From NCBI GenBank assembly GCA_949293415.1, contig CASFDK010000029.1, positions 1 to 41,929 of the forward strand: a stretch of 41,929 nt of DNA, read 5' to 3'. This stretch comes from an uncultured Verrucomicrobiota bacterium (GTDB lineage Bacteria; Verrucomicrobiota; Verrucomicrobiia; Opitutales; Intestinicryptomonadaceae). Of the stretch, positions 23,662 to 32,276 are shown in pieces. A program made the position numbers and the translations under genes. The notes beneath the pieces are model-generated. The model was not told where the DNA came from, searched no databases, and worked only from the letters and a program-made list of their open reading frames with translations. Numbering within the stretch: the stretch's first letter is position 1; each line of letters starts with the position of its first letter.

Positions 23662-26505
23662 CTATTGGGCTATTATCTCGTAGAAGACGGAGGGCTCTTT
23701 CATTTTGGATGTGTCTAGCCTTATCTCCGCGTTTCCCGACAGCCCTTCGGCGAGTTTTTCGGTTCTCGTGCCGTTTAGCTTCAGCGCGTAGAGCGAATAT
23801 TTTTTGCCGTCGTCGCGCCGCGGCAGGGCGATTTTCGCGGAAAGTTTGCCCACGCGCAAAAGTATCGGCTGCCGTCCCCTGAACTTCAGCGCCTCGCGCG
23901 ATTTCGAAACCTTGAAGTCGGTCGCAATGGTGTCCGTGGCGTAGATTAGAACCGCGCGGGATGTTTCCGCAAGCGTCTTGCCGTCAACCGCGGCAATTCC
24001 GACGGACGCGGGAACGTCGGTCGATTCAACTTCGAGAACGCCGAGCTTCTCGTTCTTCGTCTCGGGCTTGAGCGCGACCGCTTCGCTCTTGGGGGTGACG
24101 ACCCGAACAAGGCGTTCCTTCAGGCGGAAGACGATTTCGCCCGTGTCGCTCTGGAAAATCCCTTCGGACGGCTTGGAAAGATTGCCCGCGGGGAGGATTC
24201 CGCGCGACTTCATTTCGGCGACGAATTTGTCGAGGTCGAAAGCCTCGCCGCCCGCCTTGCCCGCAACCGCCGCATTCTGGAGCATTTCGGATTCCGCAAA
24301 GCCCGTCGGACGCAGTGCGATGTCAGGCTTCGGCGCGCGGGTGCCGGCTATGTTCGGCATTTTCCGCGCGTCGGGGAAATCGATTGCAAAGCCCGTCATA
24401 AACGAGATTTTCGACTGCTCGGGATTTACCGACTTCGTCGCCGCAACGTCCGAAGCAAGAAAATCGTCGGTAAATACGAGATCCACGCGGTGGGGCGATT
24501 TTTTCACGTCGCCGCGATAGAAGAAGCAGTATGTCAAAAATTCGTTCGCGCGCAGAATCGGATTTTTCGAAACCTCCGCGTGTCCGAAAACACCCACTCC
24601 GCGCTTTTCGACTGCAACGTCGTGAACCGTCAGATTGTCGAAATTCTGGAGCGCGGCGAGCGCGGGGAACGCCACGCCCGACTCGTGCTTGTACGGATTC
24701 CAGTGGCAGTGCTGCCATTCGGTAAGCACCATCGGTCTATCCGCCATACGCTTTGCGGCGGCGGCGCGGAAGTGGCGCATAGGCTCGGCGATTTCAAGCG
24801 CGCTGCTCTGCGGCGTTCTCGAATCCGCCGCCATAAAATTGGTGCCGTGGGCAAAATACACGTTCTGCGCCATATATTCGCCGCCCTCCGCGCTCATACG
24901 CATCAAATCGACGCGCACGCCGCAGTTGAACTGGTGCAGGGGCGCGGTGAATTTCTCCTCGTTGCGGACGGCGTTCTCGCAGTACTTGAGGAAATCGGCG
25001 ATGCGCTCGCGCATAAAAAGACCGCGGTCTATGCTCGAGCTGAACCTGCCGTTGCCGAAGGTTTTTATGCCGTCGAAATCCGAAAAATCCGTCGGCAGTT
25101 TTTCGCGCGCCCAAGCCTCCTTGAGTTTTTCGATTGTGCCGTATTTTTTCTTCAGCCAAGCCCCGAACTCCGAATCGGCGTACGCGATTGTCGATGGGCG
25201 CAGCCTGATGTTCGTATAGCAGCCGATTTCCATTTCGTTGAAATATTCGGTCGTGGCGATTGCGGGGTCGTCCTTCCACTTTTTGCCCGTGTAGGGGTTG
25301 ACGTGGTTGAGTTGCATTGCAACGAGCTTGCGCCAAGCCTCGCGCGTTGATTTGTCGCCGAGAGCCATCTCGAGCTTTACGCTGTTTCTGTCGACCCATT
25401 TGAACGACGGATCGCCCAAGTCGTGGCTGGCAAGGTGCAGGTGCGTATACACGCCCTCGCGCGCCATCGCGTAGAGGAAATAGTCGTACATATCGAGAAC
25501 TTCGGGCTTCATTTGGTAGGGCGCGTCGAACTCCCTGTCGCCGCCCATCGACAGACGCCAGCGCACGAGGTTGTAGCCCTGTTTGCGGGCTGCGCGGGCG
25601 AGTATGTCGATGTCCTCCTTCGTCTTGATTCGCTTGAAGAACCAGTCTCCGGGACGCCAGTTTGTGCCCTTGAATTTCACGCGCCTGTCGGGAGCCTTTT
25701 CGAAGGCGAAAGTACCGTCGGGCATAACCTTGAGCCGTCCGAATTTGCCTGCGGGCGCGTCGCCCATATCGGCGGAAACGTCGAGCGCGGAACCGTCCGC
25801 AACCTCCAAGTCGGACACGTCAATCGGCTTCCATTCGTCGGGTTCGAATTTGAAAAGTTCGCAGGTTTGCACGTCCTTGCGCGAGAGCGTCGCGCCGAAA
25901 ATGTTCCACGCCGCATAGCGCGTGGACGAAAACGCGATTTTCTTAATCGGGCGTCGATCAAGATTGTAGCGGCTCAGATAGACGACCCCCCTGTTGTTTT
26001 TTGCGTCCTCCGCGTAGACGGGCAGCGCGTTGTCGCCGGTTCTTTTTTCGAAAGTCGAAATCGCCTCGCTGTCCTTTTTAACCCAAAAAGTGTCTTTCAT
26101 TCCGTCGGCATATTCGACGATGATGCGCCCGATGTTTTTATTCTTGTTTAAAACGCGCGTGTTTTTGCCCGACGAATGCAGAACGTACAGAAAGTACGAA
26201 ACGGGCTTTTTTTCGCCGAAATCCACTGTCGCCGAACGCGTTTTTGGGGCGCGCGTTGACGAGAGCGTCAGCGCGAACAGTCCGCCGCTGGAATCCTCAG
26301 CCAATTTGAAATCGACACCGCCGAATTTCCCAGACTTTATTTTCCTGAGCGGGAAAAATTCCCCGTCGTCGCCCTCGGCGGCGAGCGATATATTTACGCA
26401 CGGCGACAGGTCGAGCGGTTTGTCGGCGGGCACTTTGCGGGCGCAAAAAGCCGAAACCGACGAAAGGAGAAGACAGACAAAAGACAATGCCGTTTTTTTC
26501 ATCAT
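23662..26505 (-). CDS. Secreted clan GH-A-type glycoside hydrolase, family uncertain
   Basis: A secreted protein of about 947 residues. The signal peptide (MKKTALSFVCLLLSSVSAFC, cut near SAFCA) is followed by an N-terminal beta-sandwich-like region (30-270) and a TIM-barrel region (about 270-720), starting with VKFKGTNWRPGDWFF. The acid/base candidate is the Asn-Glu pair of EYFNEMEIG and the nucleophile candidate is the Glu of MVLTEWQHCHWNP. Both fall at the strand-4 and strand-7 positions of clan GH-A enzymes, so a retaining beta-glycosidase of a GH5/GH42-like type is likely. A C-terminal beta-sandwich follows. Substrate cannot be read from the sequence. The start is set by GGAG 6 bases before the ATG at 26505 (26502 is also possible). 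It has its own promoter, and a terminator separates it from the upstream gene at 26664. Confidence 0.8.
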   Translation of the reverse strand: MMKKTALSFVCLLLSSVSAFCARKVPADKPLDLSPCVNISLAAEGDDGEFFPLRKIKSGKFGGVDFKLAEDSSGGLFALTLSSTRAPKTRSATVDFGEKKPVSYFLYVLHSSGKNTRVLNKNKNIGRIIVEYADGMKDTFWVKKDSEAISTFEKRTGDNALPVYAEDAKNNRGVVYLSRYNLDRRPIKKIAFSSTRYAAWNIFGATLSRKDVQTCELFKFEPDEWKPIDVSDLEVADGSALDVSADMGDAPAGKFGRLKVMPDGTFAFEKAPDRRVKFKGTNWRPGDWFFKRIKTKEDIDILARAARKQGYNLVRWRLSMGGDREFDAPYQMKPEVLDMYDYFLYAMAREGVYTHLHLASHDLGDPSFKWVDRNSVKLEMALGDKSTREAWRKLVAMQLNHVNPYTGKKWKDDPAIATTEYFNEMEIGCYTNIRLRPSTIAYADSEFGAWLKKKYGTIEKLKEAWAREKLPTDFSDFDGIKTFGNGRFSSSIDRGLFMRERIADFLKYCENAVRNEEKFTAPLHQFNCGVRVDLMRMSAEGGEYMAQNVYFAHGTNFMAADSRTPQSSALEIAEPMRHFRAAAAKRMADRPMVLTEWQHCHWNPYKHESGVAFPALAALQNFDNLTVHDVAVEKRGVGVFGHAEVSKNPILRANEFLTYCFFYRGDVKKSPHRVDLVFTDDFLASDVAATKSVNPEQSKISFMTGFAIDFPDARKMPNIAGTRAPKPDIALRPTGFAESEMLQNAAVAGKAGGEAFDLDKFVAEMKSRGILPAGNLSKPSEGIFQSDTGEIVFRLKERLVRVVTPKSEAVALKPETKNEKLGVLEVESTDVPASVGIAAVDGKTLAETSRAVLIYATDTIATDFKVSKSREALKFRGRQPILLRVGKLSAKIALPRRDDGKKYSLYALKLNGTRTEKLAEGLSGNAEIRLDTSKMKEPSVFYEIIAQ

Positions 26506-26545
26506 ATAAAACTCCGAAGTTGAATACACGCTTTACCGTAGGTCG

Positions 26546-26573
26546 AAAATAGAAATAACCCCCGATTTGTCAA
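26546..26573 (-). promoter_or_regulatory. Predicted promoter of the GH-A-type hydrolase
   Basis: On the minus strand, a perfect TTGACA (26573-26568) and TATTTT (26551-26546) are spaced by 16 bases. The predicted transcript starts about 34 bases before the ATG. Confidence 0.6.
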
Positions 26574-26589
26574 CAAAATACATCATTGC

Positions 26590-26641
26590 AAAAAATCGCC
26601 GGAATCGGCGGGCGAAGCTTCGAGCCGCGACCGCCGATTCC
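26590..26641 (-). terminator. Intrinsic terminator of the GH123-like gene, with nested palindrome
   Basis: Perfect 11-base arms GGAATCGGCGG (26601-26611) and CCGCCGATTCC (26631-26641) enclose a second palindrome, CGAAGCTTCG. On the minus strand a T-run follows 5 bases later (A's at 26590-26595). It lies 22 bases past the stop of the GH123-like gene. Confidence 0.8.
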
Positions 26642-26663
26642 GAAAATGTCCGCGAAAACCGCC

Positions 26664-29600
26664 CTACTTCGAGTCCTTCGAAAGCCGTTCTATGTGCTCG
26701 GCTATTTCGTTGCGAAGCTCCACGGTATACGCGTCGGGGTTGGGCATAAACTCGGCGGAATTTCTCGCGCCAGGGTTGGGGTAGACGGCGTACGACTTAA
26801 TCTTTTCGACGGTCGCAAGCGCGGCTTTGTCGCCCGTTTGCTTGGCGAGCTTTTCGAGCATAAGGAAGTACTCGAAGTCTTCCTGTCCGTCGCGGACGGA
26901 TTCCATTCGCACCGAAGAGAAAATCTCGTTGCGTCCGATGATTTCGCCCGAATAGATAAAGTAGCCGTCGCCGTTGGGGAAACGGTTGCGGCGTTTGATT
27001 CCGGGGGCGGGCGCGCTGATTCTGTCTTTGTGCATACCCCACTTGAAGGGGTTTTGCATATACCAGTCCACCCCCCAGTATTCGTAGCCGAGGAAGCCGC
27101 CCGCAAAGCAGAACGCCGCCATTATGCGTTCCTGCGCGTTGTAGGGCGTGTCGATGCAATAGTTGCCGTCGGTGGTGAAGACCTTCTTCTGCCCCTGCGC
27201 GTCGATTTTCACGATTTCCGCAGGCGTTGCGGCGGCGGAAACGTTCAATCCCCACACATTGACCTGCTTTTCAAGCGGTTCGGCATAGCCCCAAGTACTC
27301 GTGTATATCCGCGCCTCGGGGGCGTTTTTGTGGATCAACCCGAAATAGGTGTTGAGCATTGTGGCGACGTTCTTTTCCCAGTAGTACGGCTCGTCCGACA
27401 TAAACAGGATGAACTTTTCAGCCCATCCCTTTTCGCGGATGTGGTCGTAGACGAGCTTTACGCGCTGCGAAACGGCATTGACATACTCGGGCTTGAGCTG
27501 CGTGTAGTCTTTCGTTTCGGAGTAGGGCCACTTGCCGCCGTAGGGTCTGATTCCGTCAACGTTCGGGATGGGATTGCCGAACGCGTGTCCGGGGAGAAGG
27601 TTCAGGTACATCATCGGCAGACCGAGTTCTTCGAACGAAAGCCTGCAGAATTTGTCGAACTCGGTGAAGTCCACCGAATATTTGCCGTTCTCGATTTTAA
27701 ATTCGAGGCGGTCGGGATGGTCTACGGAGACGCGTTTCGTCGCCATAAACCGCTGAAGCTCAGTGCGGTCGTAGAACTTGTTTGTTATGCCCTTTTCGGT
27801 GGTGTTGGGCCGCCATCCGCCCCGACTGCCGCCGCTGCGCTTGTCGAACAACGCCATCAGGTGCGTTTTTTTCGGCAGGGCGAAGTCGAAAACCCGCACT
27901 TCGTAGGGCAGCGATTCGACGATTTTGCCGCCGTTTTTAAATTCCACAACACCTTTGTATACGCCCGCCTTTGTGTTTTCGTCCGCCTTGAACTCAATCC
28001 AGACCGATTCGGTTTTGTTCGGCGCGATGTCGAACGATTTCCGGGGAATTATCGGGTCGGGATAGACTTCCGCCATCGAATTGGGCGGAACGCAAAGCTC
28101 GTGGAATTTAAGCTCGGTAAAGCCGTAGTAGTTCGACTTCGAATCGACCACAACGTAGCCCGCAACCGCCGTCTGCGACGGCGAAAGTTTCGACCCGTCG
28201 GCGGAAACAGCCTCGGAAACGCAAATTTCCGTACCATCAAGGCGCGTATTTGCGCGGACTGCAATCTGCAGGTTTTCGACCTCGTTGCGGGCGAGCGCGA
28301 TTTTCGCGGGAGATTTCGACAACGGCGGCGCGTAGAACGGGAACACTTTCACGACCGAGTTGACCTGCCATGCGGCGGCTTTCCCGCCGCCATCCGAATC
28401 GAATGCGGTTTTGTATTCGTAGCGTTCGGCGCGGCGCACCGAGCCGAAAAACGCCTGCGAAACAAAGCAATCGGCAAGCCCCGTTTCGTTGATGTTCACA
28501 ACGAACGTTCCCTTTTCGAAACGGTTTTGCGCGACGATTGCGTTGAACTGCCAGTCGTCGGAGGCCTCCGTTTTACCGTTTACGTATGTGGTTGTGCGCG
28601 AGCGGTATTTGGAATGGCTAAGGCGCGGGATACGCACCGCGCGGTCTTTCGATTTCACCTTCACGATGTACATATACGAACCGCGCGGAACGACCACGTT
28701 TTGCTGCATTCCGTACCAAACCCTGTCGTCTTTCGAAATTTTGAGGTTCAACGCCTTTTTGCCGTCGATGTCCACAACTTTGGCTTCATCGGTCGTGCCC
28801 GCGCGGGGCGACCACGCCTCGAGACCCTTTTCAAACATCGGGTTTTTGAGCAGGTTGGAGTTCGAACGCACGATTTTTTCGAACGCGTCCGCATCGACGG
28901 CGGCGCGCGTGTCCGCCTGTTGGTCGCTCATAACATAGCTCGACTGTTTTGTGCCGCCCGTTTTGACAATCTGGTTTTTCCTGCCGCGCTTTAGGTAGAG
29001 CGAGTACTGAACTTCGGTCTTGGGCGCAATCGGCTCGAGTTGGAACAGCAAATACTCGCCCATCAGCATAAAATCGACTTTTTTGCCACCCCTATAGAAC
29101 GCCAAGTCGGACTGCGGGAAATTGCCCGCCGTAACGCGTTTGAACGGGATGTAGCCCAAGCCCGCCTGCGACGGCTCGGAATCGACATTGAACACCGAAG
29201 CGAGCATACGCACGTCGTATTCTTCGGGCGAAACATCCCACGCGGCGGCTTCAAGCTCTCGCGAAATGGAAAGTTTTTCGGGTTTTTCAACCTTGTACGA
29301 AAGCAGCACGCCGTCGCGCTTAAGTTCGAGGCTGAGCGAATCGAAATACGCATCGCCGCCCGAAATGTGGGCGACAGTACCGATATTCATCGACTTGTAC
29401 CCCTCGGGAATCTCGACTTCGGTCTCGAGTTTCGTCCAGTCCTGCGTGCCTTTGAGCGACTTTTTCGGGAAGAAGAAAAGCGTCTTCTTTTCGCGGTCGG
29501 CGGGGAAGACGGCCACGTAAAAGCGCACCCCCTGCTCGTTGCCGACAACGCGCGCGTTTTCCGACTTTACCCACATCGAGACTTTGCCCTTCGACGGCGA

Positions 29601-30188
29601 GACGGCGAACGGACGCTTTACGGCAATCCAGTTTGCCTTCGCGCCCTCCCTTACGTGTGTGTGCACCGACTTTTTCCCCTTGTGCGAAACTTCGGTCGAA
29701 ATCGAGTTCGTGTGGTCGGCGTCCATATCTTTCTGCGACCAGCCGCAGTCGTCGACGGCATCCATTTTTTCAAATGACTCCCTGAACATCGAGCTGCCGA
29801 AATCGAGATAGTCGGGCTGCTCGAGGGCGGCGTTGGCGTTGTAGTAAATCCAAATGCGCGTTGCGCCCGAGGGCGCGCAATCGACGGGCAGAATAATCGA
29901 CGCCTTTTTGCCGATTCGCTCCGCGTCGGGATGAACCGCCCAGAGCAGCTCGCCGCCATTCTCGCCGACTACGCGTATGCTCTTTTTCTTTTTCCCGACA
30001 AGCCCCAGTTCGGATGCGGGGATTTTTATTATGTCGCCCTCGGCGGGTTTTTCGCCCGAGTTCGAAACGTCCACCGCAATGCGCCCCGCAGCGGGAACAC
30101 CGCCGTCGAGATAGAGCGGAAAGTGCCACGGCGTACCGAAAACCGCGCCTGCGGCGAGCAAAAGGGCAATGGATAACAGTTTTTTCAT
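26664..30188 (-). CDS. Secreted GH123-like (DUF4091) glycoside hydrolase, multidomain
   Basis: A very large secreted protein of about 1,174 residues. After the signal peptide (MKKLLSIALLLAAGAVFG) comes a DUF2341-like domain (to about 130, ending in TRIWIYYNANAA), then jelly-roll/carbohydrate-binding-like domains. The C-terminal third is a barrel of the DUF4091/GH123 type: the catalytic Asp-Glu pair is in FILFMSDEPYYW, followed by GFLGYEYWGVDWY and the closing GDGYFIYSGE and SVRDGQEDFEYFLML motifs. GH123 enzymes are beta-N-acetylgalactosaminidases working by substrate-assisted catalysis; most DUF4091 proteins are untested, so GalNAc is a guess supported by context. The start at 30188 is decided by a strong GGAGGAGGT about 9 bases upstream; the open frame continues further but has no signal peptide at its head. 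Confidence 0.82.
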   Translation of the reverse strand: MKKLLSIALLLAAGAVFGTPWHFPLYLDGGVPAAGRIAVDVSNSGEKPAEGDIIKIPASELGLVGKKKKSIRVVGENGGELLWAVHPDAERIGKKASIILPVDCAPSGATRIWIYYNANAALEQPDYLDFGSSMFRESFEKMDAVDDCGWSQKDMDADHTNSISTEVSHKGKKSVHTHVREGAKANWIAVKRPFAVSPSKGKVSMWVKSENARVVGNEQGVRFYVAVFPADREKKTLFFFPKKSLKGTQDWTKLETEVEIPEGYKSMNIGTVAHISGGDAYFDSLSLELKRDGVLLSYKVEKPEKLSISRELEAAAWDVSPEEYDVRMLASVFNVDSEPSQAGLGYIPFKRVTAGNFPQSDLAFYRGGKKVDFMLMGEYLLFQLEPIAPKTEVQYSLYLKRGRKNQIVKTGGTKQSSYVMSDQQADTRAAVDADAFEKIVRSNSNLLKNPMFEKGLEAWSPRAGTTDEAKVVDIDGKKALNLKISKDDRVWYGMQQNVVVPRGSYMYIVKVKSKDRAVRIPRLSHSKYRSRTTTYVNGKTEASDDWQFNAIVAQNRFEKGTFVVNINETGLADCFVSQAFFGSVRRAERYEYKTAFDSDGGGKAAAWQVNSVVKVFPFYAPPLSKSPAKIALARNEVENLQIAVRANTRLDGTEICVSEAVSADGSKLSPSQTAVAGYVVVDSKSNYYGFTELKFHELCVPPNSMAEVYPDPIIPRKSFDIAPNKTESVWIEFKADENTKAGVYKGVVEFKNGGKIVESLPYEVRVFDFALPKKTHLMALFDKRSGGSRGGWRPNTTEKGITNKFYDRTELQRFMATKRVSVDHPDRLEFKIENGKYSVDFTEFDKFCRLSFEELGLPMMYLNLLPGHAFGNPIPNVDGIRPYGGKWPYSETKDYTQLKPEYVNAVSQRVKLVYDHIREKGWAEKFILFMSDEPYYWEKNVATMLNTYFGLIHKNAPEARIYTSTWGYAEPLEKQVNVWGLNVSAAATPAEIVKIDAQGQKKVFTTDGNYCIDTPYNAQERIMAAFCFAGGFLGYEYWGVDWYMQNPFKWGMHKDRISAPAPGIKRRNRFPNGDGYFIYSGEIIGRNEIFSSVRMESVRDGQEDFEYFLMLEKLAKQTGDKAALATVEKIKSYAVYPNPGARNSAEFMPNPDAYTVELRNEIAEHIERLSKDSK

Positions 30189-30216
30189 AGACAATATACC
30201 TCCTCCTGTGTGTTGA

Positions 30217-30232
30217 CGTATGCGTGTATACG
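30217..30232. promoter_or_regulatory. Inverted repeat in the leader of the GH123-like gene
   Basis: CGTAT (30217-30221) and ATACG (30228-30232) flank six bases, in the 171-base divergent interval between the GH123-like and GH29 genes, just upstream of the GH123 ribosome site. Could be an operator or a leader hairpin. No protein is assigned. Confidence 0.3.
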
Positions 30233-30294
30233 CTTGAAAGAAACCGATAATAAAAAACATCCGCGCTGTAAAGGCTTTTTGTCGTTGACAGCAA

Positions 30295-30322
30295 CGCACC
30301 GAAAAATTACCAACATTTTCCG
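30295..30322 (+). promoter_or_regulatory. Predicted promoter of the GH29 gene
   Basis: A perfect -35 TTGACA (30295-30300) is followed after 16 bases by TTACCA (30317-30322), or TACCAA with a 17-base spacer. It lies about 37 bases before the ATG. The -10 match is weak. Confidence 0.4.
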
Positions 30323-30358
30323 AACAAATCTCATATCGCAATCCATATTAATCTATAT

Positions 30359-32098
30359 ATGAAAGGCAAATTATCCAAAATTCTCGCAGCCGCCGCGTGC
30401 GCCTGCGCACTCCAAACGCTCTCCGCCGCCACTGCATCCGACGCCGCGCCTTCGATGAAATCTCCGGGGGAAACCGCCACGCGCTCGGGCGCGAAAGTTT
30501 CGGCAAAACTGCCCGACCATCCGCTTGCGCCCGCGCAATTCCGCCGTCCCGAAGGCTATAAGCCGCAGCTTTACAAATTCAATCTGCGCCAGATTTCGGA
30601 TAAATACGGGGCGGAGACAATCAAACGCGGACGCGCGGAATATGCAAGAGTCGCCGCCGTCAACAAACGCGGCAAGTGGAAAGCCGACGGAAAATCCATC
30701 GACACGCACGAATGCCCCGAATGGTTTGTCGACGCAAAACTGGGCATTTTCATAGACTGGGGTTTGTGGTCGATTGCCTCTTGGGCACCCAAGCGCGAAA
30801 ACGGCGCGATGTATCCCGACTGGTACGAGTTGCGGATGTATTCGGACTTCACTCCCGATTCGCACTTCTACGGCTATCGAAGCTACCACGTCAAAAACTG
30901 GGGCGCGGACTTCGAGCGCGACCACTTCATCCCGCTTTTCAAAGCCGAAAAATTCGACGCAAAGGAGCTTGCCGAAGTCTTCGCAAAGGCGGGCGCGAAA
31001 TACGTAGTGCCGTTCAACAAGCACCACTCGGGGTTCTGCCTTTGGGACTGCTCGTACACCCTGCGCGATACCGTCGATATGGGTCCGCGCCGCGACATCG
31101 TGCGCGAAATCGCGGATGCCTGCGCCGCGCAAAAGCTCAAGTTAGGCTTCTATATGAGCCTTACCGAATGGGACTACCCCGTCGTCGGTAAAGACGGCAA
31201 AATGCGCAACTTCTCGTGGGGCAAGACGCTCGACTACTCGCCCGATATGGAATACAAGGCTTCGGGAAAAATCGCGGTCGAAGACTATGTGAAGGAGTAC
31301 CTCGTGCCGCAGGCCGTCGAGTTCATCGACAAGTATTCGCCCGACATCCTGTGGTTCGACGGAGAGTGGCGCGTGCCCGCAACCGAGCTCGGCGGCTACG
31401 ACATCGCCGCGTATTTCTACAACGTAAACGAGGGCAAAAAGCAGGTTGCCGTCAACGACAGATACGGCGAGGGAACTCCGCAGGAAGTGGCGCACAAGGG
31501 CGGCAAAAAGCTCAAAAAACTTCTCCGCGCAGTCCGCGGCGACTTCTTCACCGACGAATTCGGAGACACAGCCGACAGCATCGACCCCGCAAAATACCAT
31601 CCGTGGGAGGCGTGCAGGGGCATCAGCCAGTCGTACGGCAACAACTGGCAGGACGACGAATCTAACGTGCTGACATCCGCGGAATTCATCTCGATGTTCG
31701 CCGACACCGTGGCGCGCGGCGGCAACCTGCTTCTGCTCGTGAACCTCGACGGACAGGGTGCGATTCCCGAAATCCAGAAAAAGCGGCTGCTCGACATCGG
31801 GCAGTGGCTTTCGAAGTACGGACGCGCAATTTACGAAACGCGCATCATCGCCCCGTTCGCGACGGACGAAATAGCCTACACGCGCTCGAAAGACGGGAAA
31901 AGGGCGTTCGCGATAGTAAAAAAGCCCTCGGCGGCAATGAGACTTGCGCTCGCGCCGAAAGACGGCTCAAAAATCGTCGAAATCGCGACGGGTGAAAGAA
32001 TCGAATGGCGCAAGACGGACGGCGGCGCGGCAATCGCCCTACCCGAAAAATTGGCGAATGCAAAGCTGCCGTTTGCGCTTGAAATCGAACTGAAATAA
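30359..32098 (+). CDS. GH29 alpha-L-fucosidase-family protein with altered active-site residues
   Basis: A secreted protein of 579 residues; the signal peptide ends near LQTLSAA. The GH29 fold is clear: WFVDAKLGIFIDWGLWS (122-138), NKHHSGFCLW (220-229), MSLTEW (266-271), the nucleophile Asp334 in DILWFDGEW, VNDRYG (365-370), the acid/base candidate Glu400 in GDFFTDEFG, PWEAC (415-419) and GGNLLLLVNLDGQG. Two fucose-contacting positions differ from the family norm: the His of the FIHWG motif is Asp133, and the Glu of the EW motif is Asp154. The enzyme may therefore have changed specificity or reduced activity on fucose. There is no Shine-Dalgarno in the AT-rich leader. It is divergent from the GH123-like gene and ends in a strong terminator. 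Confidence 0.9.
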   Translation: MKGKLSKILAAAACACALQTLSAATASDAAPSMKSPGETATRSGAKVSAKLPDHPLAPAQFRRPEGYKPQLYKFNLRQISDKYGAETIKRGRAEYARVAAVNKRGKWKADGKSIDTHECPEWFVDAKLGIFIDWGLWSIASWAPKRENGAMYPDWYELRMYSDFTPDSHFYGYRSYHVKNWGADFERDHFIPLFKAEKFDAKELAEVFAKAGAKYVVPFNKHHSGFCLWDCSYTLRDTVDMGPRRDIVREIADACAAQKLKLGFYMSLTEWDYPVVGKDGKMRNFSWGKTLDYSPDMEYKASGKIAVEDYVKEYLVPQAVEFIDKYSPDILWFDGEWRVPATELGGYDIAAYFYNVNEGKKQVAVNDRYGEGTPQEVAHKGGKKLKKLLRAVRGDFFTDEFGDTADSIDPAKYHPWEACRGISQSYGNNWQDDESNVLTSAEFISMFADTVARGGNLLLLVNLDGQGAIPEIQKKRLLDIGQWLSKYGRAIYETRIIAPFATDEIAYTRSKDGKRAFAIVKKPSAAMRLALAPKDGSKIVEIATGERIEWRKTDGGAAIALPEKLANAKLPFALEIELK

Positions 32099-32134
32099 GA
32101 CGCGGCGAAACAAGCGCATTCCGCAGGTCGTTCG

Positions 32135-32161
32135 AAAAGCCCGAAAATTCGGGCTTTTTTG
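32135..32161 (+). terminator. Intrinsic terminator after the GH29 gene
   Basis: Perfect 11-base arms AAAAGCCCGAA (32135-32145) and TTCGGGCTTTT (32148-32158) run into a T-stretch. Confidence 0.9.
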
Positions 32162-32182
32162 TTTTCCCCCGCAATTTGCGCC

Positions 32183-32210
32183 TTGACCGTATTGGATTTT
32201 TGTTTATTTC
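32183..32210 (+). promoter_or_regulatory. Predicted promoter of the first GH42-like gene
   Basis: TTGACC (32183-32188) and TATTTC (32205-32210) are spaced by 16 bases, directly after the preceding terminator and about 67 bases before the ATG. Confidence 0.5.
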
Positions 32211-32276
32211 CATTGGTTCGTATCGCTTCCGCGCGTCGTTCGGGGGCGAAGGATTAACCACAACATATTAAGCGTG

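Noticed and set aside
26586..28994. An 802-codon plus-strand open frame opposite the GH123-like gene, and similar long antisense frames at 7928-9691, 3997-5532 and 5543-6655
   Set aside because: They lie entirely antisense to genes with clear signal peptides and domains. Their translations are Arg/Val/Phe/His-rich without any motif, as expected from strong third-position GC bias on the opposite strand.
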